NCBI GenBank assembly: GCA_024195265.1
Contig: JAJLRJ010000001.1
Coordinates: forward strand, 2,766,410 to 2,830,409
Reading direction: 5' to 3'
Origin: Dendrophyllia cribrosa
Lineage: Eukaryota; Cnidaria; Anthozoa; Scleractinia; Dendrophylliidae
Length of the DNA stretch: 64,000 nt
The notes under the pieces were generated by a model, which worked only from the letters and a program-made list of their open reading frames with translations, was not told the origin of the DNA and did not search any database. Both the position numbers and the translations under genes were made by a program. Shown one piece after another: positions 12,688-24,885 of this stretch (position 1 is the first letter of the stretch; each line of letters begins with the position of its first letter).

Positions 12688-14280
12688 CTAAATCACTAGG
12701 TTACTGACTTTCTGTGCTTTTATTATGACAACAGAACGGTCAAAGTTGATTAGCTCATCATCTTTCACATCTTTAAACACCTCATTTTCGAACTCCCTTA
12801 TTCCCTCTTCAATTTGATCATCGCTAAAATGTTCCATTATGCTCATATAGCGGCATCGAAACATTTCGTACAATTTGGATTTCGTTACACCCACTGTAAA
12901 AGATAATTCTTCATGTGAGACTTTTGTATCTAAAGTATTTATCGCTCGCAAACAAGAAACTTGAACTTTCCTTGCTCTCTCATAATGTTCGCTAACGATT
13001 TTTGCCCCGCTTTTGAAAATAGGATAACCGCTTTTTAGAGTGTTTAATTGGACAAAAATCCCCCCGGGTCGTAGAGAACGAAATATTCCCTTGTAGACAG
13101 CGTCGGGGGTACCAAAATGGTGCGCGCTTGAAACAGAAACTACCCTATCAAAGCTCTCGCTGCAGATGTGAGGATCCAAAAAAAATTCCTCGGCCGTTTT
13201 TTGCACAGAATAAAGCCCTTTCTTTTGTCGAACGAGTTTTTGCATTTCTACACTGGGATCTATACACCAAATCGGATTGCTTAGCCCTGACAATTGAAAT
13301 ATTTTTGCTGCAATGAAGCCTGTTCCACTACCGATGTCAGCGACCACATGTCCCGGCTTCAAGTCCAAAGCTTTCATTAGGACTGGAATTACGCCATCAT
13401 AGATTTCCTTACAAAGGTAGTCGTACCTTTCAGCTACAAAGCGATAGTGATCTGAAAATAGAGGAAGGAAAGTTGGTTGTATTAACCTGACTACAGTGCA
13501 ACTTCGATTTAACGAAGTGCCAAGGGACTGGTGAAATTGGTCCGTTATATCGAGGGTTCGTTTTTATCGAAAACCTTGTTACAACGAATTTGCGGAAAAA
13601 CAACCACTGGTTTTGAAAACGTTCGTTATATCGAGGTACAGTTAATAATTGTTTTGTCACGGTGTTACGTATTTCCTGGTCTGAACAATTAAAATTTGCA
13701 CTTTAATGCTGTATGAAGTTACAGTACACTGTATAACTCCGGCACTGGAAAACTGTACAGGTCACACCATTGCCCCTTTGCACACACTGTTGTTCTGTCC
13801 ACATTCATCTTTTGTCGCGCATTGACATTTATTCGTTATATCGGGGTAGATTTTACGTTTGGGCTGCCGGATTGTGTTCGTTATAAAGAGGATTTCGTTA
13901 TATCGAGGTTCTGTACCATACATTTTACTTGTAATTTTGCCGGGCTAAACAATATCGTTCGTTATGCCGAGGACCTCGTTATATAGAGTTTCGTTAAATC
14001 GAGGTTCCACTGTATCTTCTCTCCATTGCAGCTGTCAATTACCTGTCTTACAACTAGTCATCTTAATAGTTATATAACTTTGAATTCTTCTGTCTTCTAC
14101 CAGCTGACGTCCTTCTCTTTTCTAACTGAATGACTCCGCTTCTATCCGTATGCATGTATCTCACAGACGTCTGTCAATCTATCTGTCTCTTCGATTGAGT
14201 GCCAACATGACGGTCTGAACTCTAAGACAAACTGTGTAATGCGATAAACCAATGATAATAACAACAATTCAAAAATAAAA

Positions 14281-14317
<37 letters not shown>

Positions 14318-14928
14318 TCCGATTTTACACATCTAACTACCTGTGCGTCTCTCTGTCTGCCTTTCTATCTGTCTATTCGGGTCTGATCATGACAATCTGT
14401 TAGTCTGTCCGTCTGCCTGTCTGCCGGTCGGTCCGTCTGTCTGGGTCTGACAATCGATTAGTCTGTCTGTCTGCTTGTCTGTCTGTCCGTCTGTCTGGGT
14501 CTGACAATTTGTTAATGTGTCTGTCTGTCTGCCCGTCCGTCTGTCGGTCCGTTCGTCCGTCTGGGTCTGACAATCTGTTAGTCTGTCTGTCAGTTCGTCC
14601 GTCTGTCTGTCTGTCTGTCTGTCTGGGTCTGACAATGTGTTTGTCTGTCTGTGGACCGTATGACAATCTGTTGGTCTGTCTATCTCTTTGTACGTCTGCC
14701 TACTTGCTTCTGTCTTCCCGACTGACTATCTCAGTGTATGTCTGTCTGTTTATCCGCCTGATAGTTGTCCGCCTGTCTGTCTATATCTGACGGTCCATCT
14801 CTTCGAGTGCCAGTTGATCTTTTTCTATTTCTCTATCTATTTGCTAACTATCCATACTTATTCTTACCTGTCAAATTAACCGAGTGATCTTTGCCCTCCT
14901 CATTAGATTCTCCTTGTTGAGTGTTCAT
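12688..14928 (-). CDS. Class I SAM-dependent methyltransferase (274 aa, two exons)
   Basis: Exon 1 is 14868-14928 (ATG at 14928; donor GTAAGA) and exon 2 is 13451-12688 (acceptor TTTTCAG). The junction restores frame as SVNLTD-HYRFVAERYDYL, and the 825-nt CDS is complete. Motif I VADIGSGTGFIAA (about residues 60-72) is the glycine-rich SAM loop; CIDPS is the acidic residue region that binds the ribose; RSLRPGGIFVQLN is the post-motif strand. This matches the methyltransferase-11 type fold, and the substrate cannot be read from sequence. The C-terminal third is family-specific. The gene converges on PDCD4. Its intron holds a TIR element, an (AAT)n and a TCTG minisatellite. A poly(A) signal may be at 12518-12523. 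Confidence 0.85.
13492..14014. mobile_element. Tigger/pogo-like TIR element
   Basis: TA-flanked; the left end CAGTGCAACTTCGATTTAAC is inverted at the right end (AAATCGAGGTTCCACTG). Ends of the form CAGTnnAACnTC with a TA target are typical of the Tc1/mariner-Tigger group (established knowledge). About 520 bp, no transposase ORF, with several internal TCGTTATATCGAGG copies. Sits in the methyltransferase intron. Confidence 0.7.
14284..14317. repeat. (AAT)n microsatellite
   Basis: Eleven or so uninterrupted AAT units. Confidence 0.95.
14380..14790. repeat. TCTG-rich minisatellite
   Basis: Five to six tandem units of roughly 55-65 bp, each starting GTCTGACAATCTGTTAGTC and continuing as imperfect TCTG/TCCG runs that end CCGTCTGTCTGG. 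Both strands give long spurious ORFs (Asp-Arg-Gln-Thr runs), which are not genes. It ends just before the donor side of methyltransferase exon 1. Confidence 0.9.
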
Positions 14929-14929
14929 C

Positions 14930-15683
14930 GTAAAGTGCTAGCCCGTGTCTAGAGGCAAAAAATATCAAACACGACAGATATTTGCCTCCCGACCTCGCGA
15001 GGCGAAAAACTCACTAAAAATCCAGCGCACACTTGAGGAAACAGCTGAGCTAACTGCCTCGCGAGGAATTTTGCTCAGCACTTTCCTCAAGTGTGTGGCA
15101 GGCTAACTCTCCAAAACTTGACCAAGTGTAGCATCTAAATGAAACAGAAAATGGTGGGCATAATAATGTGTTCAACGCTTGTTCCGATAGCAGCTGCCTT
15201 TCAGTGTTTCAGTTAACCTACCTTGACATGAATACATGCTTGGTTCCTCCATTAAATTTCACATTAGAATTTTTCTTATTTGAATTATTTAATTATTATT
15301 TGAAAAAAAAAATTAAAAAATTGACTCGTAGACTCATGACTCATTTTAACTTTAATCTCGGAAAGAGGATGATCCTAGTGCTAGGATGATCCTAGAAGGT
15401 TCATTTGGTTTACATGCATAAATGCGGCTTCCAAGATCAACTTTTCATTTGGTTTACATGAAAAATTCGGCAGAATGGCCCCAATATACTTGAGTGTAGG
15501 TTTTTGTCGAGAGTCGAGGGCCGAGGTTAATGTGTCGAGGGTCGAGGGTAAAATGTCGAGGGTCGAGAGTAAATGTCGAGGGTTCAAAAATGTCGACGAT
15601 TTTTTTTATTTTAATAAATAAAAATAAAATTAAAAAAAACACTGAAAGATAGAAAATAAAAATAAAAGTTCACGTCGCGCCAT
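14930..15683. other. Non-coding stretch with small repeats
   Basis: Holds an inverted pair CACACTTGAGGAAA / TTTCCTCAAGTGTG (about 15033 and 15079) flanked by CTCGCGAG copies. It also has a doubled TCATTTGGTTTACATG (15401 and 15446) and a short tandem array of TGTCGAGGGTCGAG units at 15505-15600. No gene recognised. Confidence 0.6.
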
Positions 15684-16030
15684 ATGGCGCGTTTTCAGGG
15701 TCAAAATTAGATATGTGTAACTTCTGCCTTTTAACTTTCTAAATAAAATCTTTTTATGCATTACTACTTTTAAAAACACGTCGTTCTTTGTAAAGTAACT
15801 TTTGAAACAAGTTAACAGGCTCGTGCTGACTTTTAAACCCGCTACTTTGTGCATTACTACTTTTAAAAACACTCTACTCTAAGTAAGATTACTAATAAAA
15901 CAAGTTTGTAGGGTCATGCCGACTTTTAAACCGCTACTTCTCTCGTTTCATATTTGTAAAGCCGTATGATGTCACACTCCATGATTTGCGAACACTCCAT
16001 GATGACTTGCGAACACTCAATGACTTGCGA
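15684..16030. repeat. Inverted dispersed repeat, left copy
   Basis: Reverse complement of 24886-25165. Shared blocks include GCGTTTTCAGGGTCAAAATT, the stretch around TGCATTACTACTTTTAAAAA, and an 18-bp tandem unit like ACACTCAATGACTTGCGA repeated three to four times at 15968-16030. This copy also has an internal duplication: the block from GCATTACTACTTTTAAAAAC to GACTTTTAAACC occurs twice. Confidence 0.75.
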
Positions 16031-16288
16031 AACACTTTTCGCCAGGCGTTCCTTGTCCTACTTGATCACGTGATCGATAAAAAATCGATTACGGTAGCAC
16101 ATCTTCAGTTTTTAATAGATTCAAACGTTCTCAGAGAGTGCGCTCAGCGCCTCATTGAAACTGCTGAGCGAATTACAAATTCTTCATCGCCTAATGCTGC
16201 CGCGTCTACTACGACAACATCAACTGAAACGCGGCCGAGTACGAGTGCGCCAAATCTGACAACTACCTTTATACCCGACTATCTATGA
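15986..16288 (+). CDS. Orphan ORF of unknown nature (100 aa)
   Basis: The ORF starts inside the 18-bp tandem repeat, so its first residues (RTLHDDLRTLNDLRNTF) are repeat translation. The following part (LLDHVIDKKSITVAHLQFL) is helical-looking, and the C-terminus is a Ser/Thr-rich low-complexity tail ending FIPDYL. No family was recognised, no start context or splice partner is evident, and it lies in transposon-rich DNA. It may be the decayed N-terminus of a mobile-element protein or chance. Confidence 0.25.
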   Translation: MRTLHDDLRTLNDLRNTFRQAFLVLLDHVIDKKSITVAHLQFLIDSNVLRECAQRLIETAERITNSSSPNAAASTTTTSTETRPSTSAPNLTTTFIPDYL

Positions 16289-18601
16289 TTTTTTTGACAG
16301 TGCTCCGTCCCGCTGCGACGCGCGAGATTACATCTGAACGCATGCGGAACAACACTACTACACGAGGATCACACTCTTGTTGTACAAGGTACATAAATAA
16401 TGTTTTATTTTTTGAGGCATTTGCGAGACCACCTCTGTATACTCTACAAGAGCTATCCTTTGTGTCAAACAGTACTGTACATACACAGAAATCACAAAAA
16501 AAGCCTTCTGAAGAAACACAATACAAAGTCGGATCGAAAGTACAACAATCCTATTGGCGCAATTACAAGAGCCAATGAAAAAACAAAATATTCGATCCTC
16601 CCCAGGAATACAAAAGCGACAGACATTTCATTTAAACTGAATGGCTTCATATCATTCTACGAGACCTTAACATGGTAGCAACTGACGAGGTTCGCCAAAG
16701 AACCGACACCCCAATCATTAAATTGTGTTCATTCCTTGCCAGGAAAGGACTCAAGAATTTACTGGTCTTTACTAGCATCCGAGAAATTTACAAAACAGCA
16801 ACTACCGTGTAGGAGTTTAATTTTGCGGGAGTTAATTTTTGCGGATTTTGCGGATTTCCTTCGATCCGCAAAAAAAAATCTCCCGCAGAAAAAAACTCCC
16901 GCAAAATTTTCCTCCGCAGAAATATACTCCCGCAGAAAAATTAGTAAATCTTGTTTTACAGTGAACATTTTGCTCTCATAACTCCGAGGCAACCGGCACA
17001 ACAGTCATCTGTATTCCCGATTCAACTACAGGCACGTCCTCAAAAGAAACAGAGACTGTTAGCATAATCGACTAATACGTTTTTACAAGAACGTACAATA
17101 ATTCACTCAGGTTTTCTCGTTGTTTATGTTTATGTTGGCGCTAGAACAGCAACCGTAACTATCGTAACTATAGAAACCTCCGGTCAGGAAGTAAAATTAC
17201 AATTTAATACCGATACTGCCTTGAATTTTATTTATACTTGACCAGAAATCCGCAAACATTTCCTCCTAGCAGAAATTTTAGCTGTCTCGATCCGCAAAAC
17301 AAATTCAGTCGGCAATCCGCAAAATTTTCCTCCCGCAAAAATTTCTTCGTACACGGTATGCTGCAGGTTATCTGTTGGATGCCTAAATCAAACGCTATTC
17401 TGACAAAGCGCGCAACGAAGGTTTATCCTACCTCCACTGAGACACACTACTCAACTACAGAACTAACTTAGGAGCTAAAAATTATTGCAAGAATTCATGA
17501 TTTCACTGCAGTGGAATTTTAGACTACGGCTTTTTGAGAGTCGGATCAAAGACGCCTGTATCCGTGATGCCGGAAACACTCTCTCTCAAGTCTTGCACGC
17601 CGCAGACTGCAATGTAGACATTAAGCACGTACGCGCGAAAATCTTCTAACAATGATTTTTTTATAAAACTTTTGCTACAGCTAGGTTATGAGTAACTCGT
17701 GTCAGAAATGCAAAAAAATGAGGGGGTCACCGACTTCGTTTCTGAGATAAGCTATCTGAAAGGCGACCCTTATTTTGAAAAATTGGTCTTCCTTACGGGA
17801 TGTGACCCCAATGTCTGTTAGTCTAAAAATATTGCAAATGAATCTCTAAAATGCAACTTTCTTTCCTAAATTTTATGCGAGTAGGTCTGTTCAGTAAATT
17901 CATTCAACTGGTGACGTTCCTTGAAGTAAATTTCATCTTTAAACGACAGCATTTGCAAACTCTGACAGCCGCAAGTTGGCAGGATTCGACGGCTCGCGGG
18001 TGGAAAAATGGAAAAAAATTAAACTTCCTACATTGATTTTTTGTTCATTTTTTCACAATCTGTCGAGAATTGGCAAAGAAAATTATCTATGAAAAAAAAA
18101 TTGGGGGTCACCGACCATCCAAGCGAGTTAAATCTAAGCAAAGTTAACGCAACGGCTATCAGCCCTTTATGTGCTTAGATTTCTTAGGGAAAGTTAGCGA
18201 AAGTTAGGGTTAGGGATAGTTCAAATCTAGGGTTAGTGTTAAGATTCTAGGGTTAGAAGGGTTAGGTCCCAGGTTTGGGGTTGGCCAGGTCACGTGATAG
18301 GCAATAGTATCAAACTTGATCACCCAAGATGAACTGACCCTCGACTACTGACTGTCACCAGCTGTTCTAACTCCACCTCTTATGTCTAGTTTTGAAAATC
18401 ACCACCCCTTGAAGTTGGCTTTCATGCAACTTTCACCTTTGCACTAAATATTGGCCAGCAACTAGTACCCTCCCCCCAGATCTTGATGCATATGCCTGTT
18501 TTCAAATTAAATAGTGATGACATGTTCCTAGTCTTAAGGGTTTTTTGTTTGACTGGTTTAAGAGCCAAAACTATCAACTGTAAGAAAAATAGATTTTTTG
18601 A
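16289..18601. other. Repeat-rich stretch without a recognised gene
   Basis: The + strand from 16300 to 17650 reads like decayed coding sequence in shifting frames, interrupted by the element at 16804-17357, but no family was recognised. At 18204-18216 there are two tandem TTAGGG units, followed by scattered single copies to about 18270. The rest shows nothing I can name. Confidence 0.4.
16804..17357. mobile_element. 554-bp TIR element with TTTTGCGGGAG motifs
   Basis: Outer ends ACCGTGTA and TACACGGT are inverted. Inside each end lie repeated TTTTTGCGGGAG and TTTTGCGGA motifs (complement CTCCCGCAAAA), at least eight copies in all, resembling subterminal transposase-binding repeats. No transposase ORF; target duplication not clear. 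Confidence 0.6.
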
Positions 18602-19814
18602 TTAACCCATTGACACCTGAACCGCCCGTAACCGCCCGTACAAGACTCCACTGCTTTAAAAAATTGTAACTTTCTCAATCGTGCGAACATTGCCTTAACT
18701 AGCAGTTGTGAGCATTGACTAGAAAGTCTTTCAAATTGAGATACCCAATAAACACAAAAAAGTCAGCGATTTTTGCAGAATATCAGCGTTTGAATTTGGA
18801 CAATAACAAAAATTACCGTTTTTAACGTCATAGAAAAACAACAAAAATCACGTTTTTGCCTTTAGTTTTTTTTATTCAAATCATCGTGGCAAACCCAAAA
18901 GTCAACATTTACAGCAAAATTCAGTCCTAGTCCTAGCTTAGCAGTGAATTGTTTTGCTCTTATTCGTTGCTCGGGCCTAGCTGTACAGCTTCTTATACTA
19001 GTGCATACTCACCTTGCCTCGATTTTCAACATCACCACCGCACTGCATGCTGGGAAATAAACAGATTTTTTGACAGCGTCCATTCCGTCCTCCACATTTT
19101 TCATATATATACTAAGTCCACAGCCACTCTGACCCACCGCCGAAATTTCGCGCTTGTTGTGTTCTCCTGTGGTCGCAACTTCCAAAATATGCCGCGGTAG
19201 GTCGAGAAATTCATCCAGAGTCAAGTCCCAAAGCTACTTCGTTTCCAGGCGGCCATTTTTCCAGTTCAACGAGCAACGAGCCAAATTCGTAAACGAAGTA
19301 CAACACCTAACTCGCGGTGAGAAGTGGACTCTGAACTACCTCCAAGCTTAATGATGCTCATCAGGCAGCTACTAAAGATGAAAAATGGCTGTGAACTTAC
19401 CAAAAATCTAACCTTTCTAATTTTTGCCTTGGTTCATTACGTAATGAACCAAGGCAAAAATTAGAAAGGTTTGTATGGAGTCATCAGAGCATAACGGTGC
19501 CAATATCTCACCCCCAAATTGCAATAAGATGCTGATTTTTGCCAAGCGGGCATTTTTCGTCATGCCCTTTCCGAATATCTAATCAAATCCCATAATTTCA
19601 CAAGTGTGACGTCACACTTCGGTACTCTATTGCAAATCAACCAAGCAAAATGAGATCGTCACAATGACGTTTCCAGTAAACTCGAGCCTTCAGTGTTTTA
19701 GAACAGCAGCACTTTCAATGGTAACTCCAAATATGAAGTCACGAAATCCTATGGGGCGTGTGTATGCAGAAAATCACTCAAAAACGTAAAAATCCTCAGG
19801 TGTGAATGGGTTAA
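18602..19814. mobile_element. TTAA-flanked element, copy B (piggyBac/Looper-like)
   Basis: Same element as 1919-2920, with near-identical sequence over most of its length and the same TTAA and CCCATTGACACCTGA ends. It differs by carrying about 215 bases, including a 62-bp perfect palindrome, at 19409-19622 where copy A has about 26. Confidence 0.8.
19410..19471. repeat. 62-bp perfect palindrome
   Basis: Two 31-nt arms with no spacer: the left arm ends GGTTCATTAC and the right arm begins GTAATGAACC. It lies inside the B copy only. Confidence 0.9.
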
Positions 19815-19868
19815 ATCACGGCCTGAGAAATTTAAGGGCCCATTATACTATTCCGTTGCTAGGTAATG

Positions 19869-21463
19869 TACCAGTCAATTCCAAGACCGCCCATCCCCCC
19901 CCGGGCAAACCCCCGGGCATTTGACTTTTTTAAAAAAAAAATGTCAAATGCCCTACTATGTGGGCAGTTTATACTGTCAAATGCCCCACCGGGCAGGGCT
20001 TCACAGAGCGTCAAATGCCCCACCATCCGGGCAAGGAGGGATTAAAGTAACTAGTTACAGTGGATTTCAGCTTACTTTGGCCGTGCCAGTTGCCAAGTTC
20101 GTTGAGAAATTTGATACTACGTTGCGAAGTTGTCAATTACATTTGTCAGTTTGCCAACCAAATTGCGAACTTTGCAACGAGGTTGGCAACTTCGGTGCCA
20201 AGGAAGCCTGTATGTAAAGTCTGAAGTTGTTCTTAAACGTTATTTGCGAAGTCAAAACAATTTTTAGCCGATCTGGATGGTTTTCTTTAACATTATTTTG
20301 TAGACTTGTCAAGACAAATCTATAAACTGGTGCTGTTCGGATTGTTTTCGAGGTGAGATCACGTCCCGGGGTTGTGGTTTTGAATTCGACCAACATATAA
20401 ATCGTATATTATCTTTCATGTTCACTTTAAATATCTTTCAATCTTTGCTTGTGCTGTTGTCTGTTGTTTATATATCTCTTAGCTAGATTTAGTTCACTCC
20501 AGAATATAAATATAAAAGAATATTACTAGTAGTAATCATAGATTATAGTGCGTCTCCTTATCCCGTGGCACCTCGTCTTGACCTAGTATCTCAGTTTCAT
20601 GAATTAATTCAGCCACTGTTTAAAAGGGGTAGCGAATGGTCTTTCAAAAAATACGAGTCTCGCAAAATTTTGGTCGATTTTCATGGGTCTCGCAGTCTTG
20701 TTTTTTGAACGATTCTCCATGTCTCTACAAGACATACAGCGAATTGCACCGTACCGTAGAACATCGCGAAGAACGACGTCGGTATTTAGGTGAAAGCTTC
20801 CCAAATCAGGCAGAGAACCACAGCAAAATCAAGATAGAACATTCAAAACATACCAGAACGGTAGCTAAAAAGCGAGGAAAATCCGATAACTTCTTGCTTG
20901 ATTCCAAAGAGACCCAACAACTTACTTGGTCCGGAGAAGAACCTTCGTCCAATTTTTCCACTGCGTACTTTTAGTAGGCATTGAAATATTGAGCCGCACG
21001 ATTTCAAAATCGGGAAAATATCCGAAACTAAATCAAGACAAATAGATTATTCACATGTGACATTTCGGAACCCCAGCTCCCCAGGATGATGCCTAATTTC
21101 CACGCGCTGGGAATGCTGGATACTATTGTGACGTTTCAAGATGGCGCAGATTTGGTACCGACACTTTTCTCGATTCGTTCCGCCCAGCCGACAAGATTAG
21201 GAAGCGTCTCCTTCGTCGACGCAAAAATTTTACGACAAAGGTCAACCGAGTCAACAGACACATGGAACCGGAAAGAATGGATTATGAAATCTTTTACCTT
21301 GCGAGCGCTGACCAACGTTTTTGTTGAAGTCAAATGCCCGCCCCGTCGGGCCTCGTTTCACGTCAAATGCCCCACTATGCGGAGCTAACCTCTCGTCAAA
21401 TGCCCGGGGTATGCCCGGGGGGGGGGGGGGGGGGGGGATGGGCGGTCTTGGAATTGACTGGTA
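19869..21463. mobile_element. C-rich-ended TIR element (nested)
   Basis: Inverted ends start TACCAGTCAATTCCAAGACC and run into C/G homopolymer, including a G run of about 22 at 21416-21437. Subterminal GTCAAATGCCC motifs are repeated four to six times in total at the two ends. The ORFs at 20636-20974 and 21086-21388 match no family I recognise. Related elements: 33798-34768 and 52557-52976. Confidence 0.65.
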
Positions 21464-22541
21464 CATAATGCGGTTGCTATGCAGAGCAAAATCAAGTACA
21501 ATTTTACTTCCGGTGAAAGTGACCGGCAGCTTCGCGCGAGAGTCCGTACAAATTCAAAACTGTCTCCTGAAGTTCCTCTCGTTCAACTCCTGAATTCTTG
21601 GTTAGTACTTAAAATTATTTGAAGCTGGATATTTTTCTCTGGAAAGATTCGTCTTGGACGGTTTTCAAGCTAATTCAAAACGTAGAAATAACTGAAGGAG
21701 TAAGAACGCTCAACTGATCAGTTCACAGATATCGGAATTTGCTGAAAGTTTATTCCTACTGCTTCAGTCTTCGTACCGTTTTTTCGTTTCTTTTTGTCAA
21801 TGCTGACCAGGTCAACTGCCGAGGAATTTTGGACTGAGAAGTTAGAGGATATATCTGGAGCCAACATCATGTGAGTAAGATGTTAACATGTGCAGAAAAG
21901 TGCTCGAGTTTTTGCAATTTCAACGCGAAGCGTAGCGCGTTTGTTTTTCTCGTAGCTACAGTTTTTACGTACTTCTCAGGGCGGATTTCTAGTATAAACT
22001 TAGAAGCCGTCAAAGTTGTACAGATTTCAACGAAGTGTGAATGAAAAAAGTACAGTGAGTTCAAACTTGTTTGACGGAAATTATTAATAAAAAAAATTAT
22101 TTTCAATTCGTTTAGTTTTATTACTCATACGTTTTTCCGTCCGTGAAAGATTAACTGCGGGATTAACTGATAAATTGTCATTGTGTGTTGATACGATGCA
22201 ACTTCAGGCAAAAACTTCAGTGAAAAAAAAAAAAATTAAAATTAAAATAGTAAGACAGTGCGTTGTACCTATTGAAAAAAGATGTTTACGTTTTAGATTT
22301 ATATTTTCATTGAATGAAAACTAATTGAAGCATCGATTTAGATGGATTCGGCGTTGGTGTTGCATAAGGTTTCTTGTTATTCAAAACACGGACTTCAACC
22401 TTGGACTTTTGTCTTTTGACCTCGCCTATTATGCCTTCCACTTTAATAATAATCGAGTACTTCTTAACTGTTTGATTTCTTTCGAGCTATTCCGCCAAAA
22501 ATGGCCACTTAACTGAGATAACCGTTTGCACATAAAACAAA

Positions 22542-23344
22542 TTAAGGTGGCTGAACACAGTTTCACTGTACCTATGCGTCATTCATTGTCATTTTAAAAC
22601 CACTAACGTCTGAGCGCCCAAAATTGGCGAGGCATACGATTAAGCAACAAGCTATATATTTTGATATTTTTGTTGAGCTTTTAGGGTGTTGCCATGGCAA
22701 CACGGTGGATTGAAAATCAGCCTGCAATATTTGGTTTCTTTTATTTTCAGAAAATCTAGTCATTAGATTTTGTCCATCATTTGTCTCCAGTAAACTCGTA
22801 AAAATATTCGCATGTTAACACTGGTTTCATGTAATTTTGACAGAGGGATCTTCCGTAATTTGTGGTTTAATATGTTTGCGTTTTGTAAAAATCTCCTCTG
22901 TTAGATTTCAAATTTTTGATGGCAGGTGAGTTCGGCATATTCGGAACTATTATTGTGCCAAATTTCGTGAAATTCTAATGAGTAGTTTCGTAGAAATCAG
23001 CACGTTTCCGAGAAAAGTCGCTAAAACATCCAGTCACAATTTTTTGGTCAACTGCGCATGCGTTGCATTTGACTGGGTTCTCGATCCAAAGACAAAAACG
23101 ACCAAAAGGGCAGTGTATTTCTTCAATGGTTCTATATATTATCTATTGATTCAACAAACATTTTTACGAACAAAAAATTGTTTGATTTTAAGACGAAAAA
23201 CAACACTTTCGCGATCCACGCTGAGCAAAATAAAATGATCGCTGAACAGGCGCCACGTTTGTTTTTCTCAAAACTCTGCGCGCGCTGACTCACGTAAGCA
23301 GCTGAAATTGAAGAGCGCGCGCAAACTGTGTTCAGCCACCTTAA
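22542..23344. mobile_element. TTAA-flanked MITE (nested)
   Basis: TTAA at both edges with inverted ends AGGTGGCTGAACACAGTTT and AAACTGTGTTCAGCCACCT (19 bp, perfect). About 800 bp, no transposase ORF. Lies inside the 19832-24444 element. Confidence 0.8.
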
Positions 23345-24885
23345 ACGGCGCATAATTTTGGGCAAACAAAACAAAATAACATTGCATCTTTTCCGTTTCG
23401 ATCTGTATATGACTTAAAAACATTGCATGTGATAAAATTAGAAGCACAAAACTAATAAGCTTCTGACAAAACAAATAGGACTGCTCTAATGGCTTTGTTG
23501 TTATTTTAGAGGGGGAAAATAATAAGAACTAAATTGAAAAAAAATTGTCGATGGAGGATATCTAGTAATTATATTTTTTGCTCCTAAGATTGTCGACTGT
23601 TGTTTGAAAAAAAAAAAAAAAAAGTTTCTTTTTTTTATGTAAGTGCCATACTGCTCTTCAAATTCAAGAGAAACCCTCTCACAGATGCGTGTGTTACCAG
23701 AACAATGCTTTGGACGTTTTGGATTTGAAGGCATTTTCCTGCTCACCCATGCCTGCTGAAGTGATCGAAGGCTTGTGATCTGACAGGCACAGGCATGACT
23801 CGTTTCTCCTTGTCTGCAAAGAAAGGCAACTTTTTCGAGTGAAGGTTGAGACGTACTTTACAAACGATAACCATACTCAACAAAACCTAAGAAATGAAGG
23901 TCTTACTTCAAGAGATCGGTAGTTTTCAATTTATAGCACAGGAAGCCCAGGCTGACAACAGGCCACCTACTTCCGGTAAAGACAAAGGCGAACCTAACTC
24001 GGCGCAAATAGAGGCTAATTTATTTTTAACAAATTCAATCGAAAGATAAAAGATTTTTCGTGAAACGTAAGCATGCTTTTTGCGAAAAATCAAAAAACAA
24101 AAAATTAAGACGCAAAAACCTGGTTTTGAGAACATATTTTTCCTCATATTATTTTTACTTTTCATCCTTAAAGAAAACGCATGCTTACGTTTTTTGAAAT
24201 GGTGTATAAAATCAAATGATGCAAAAATTTTTTGATAAAACTGCAAGTTTCTGAAGTTACGCTCATTTTTCTGTTTTGGGTCACGTGACATTGGGCGTGG
24301 CCTGATGACGTCACAACCCGAACCACAGGTGTACTTAAAGGTTGCTGTTCAAATTTGGTCAAATATAAGCAAAAATTTGCCGAGCTAGAGCAAACTGATT
24401 TTTCCCTAGCAACGGCCTGAAAAGATAGTATAATGGGTCCTTAACGATCCTGGCACTTTCAAAGCGACAACAAACTTTAGCTGATAAGCACTCATGATTT
24501 ATCTTGCAACAAAAGTGAGCCAAAGAAACCACAGTGCATGCCAATAGAGCTAGCACCGAATAACGGCATAAAGAAATAAAATAATTCTAACGGCTCTGTG
24601 GACAGCATGAACCCTCCTATCAATCTAAGAGATAATCCGCCGAGATCAAAAGGTTTATATCACTGAAGAGAACAAATTCTTTACTGTGATCTAAAGGCAC
24701 AATCCTCTCTAAAGTCTTACTGGGAAAGCTTTATACTTCAGGCTTTTAAAATACTTTTTGCGACGAGTGGGAGTCGTGTTTAGCCTGTTTTTGTTTTATA
24801 CCACTAAATTGACGCCATGTTTACACAAAAAGTCGGTCCTAGATCATTTTGAATTTTAAAAAGCGGAGAAGGCCCTGGAGACGAG

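Larger units (their letters stand above)
19832..24444. mobile_element. 4.6-kb TTAA-flanked composite element
   Basis: TTAA at both edges; left end AGGGCCCATTATACTAT, right end ATAGTATAATGGGTCCT. A CCGTTGCTAGG motif follows each end (19851 and the complement near 24405), extending the inverted repeat. Two other elements are nested inside (19869-21463 and 22542-23344). No ORF resembles a transposase, so this is a non-autonomous or decayed element. Confidence 0.7.

Noticed and set aside
14387..14790. Overlapping ORFs on both strands with Asp-Arg-Gln-Thr or Val-Cys-Leu-Ser runs
   Set aside because: They are translations of the TCTG minisatellite in all frames, not proteins.
18195..18270. TTAGGG units as an interstitial telomere
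   Set aside because: Only two tandem units and a few scattered ones; too short to claim more than chance.
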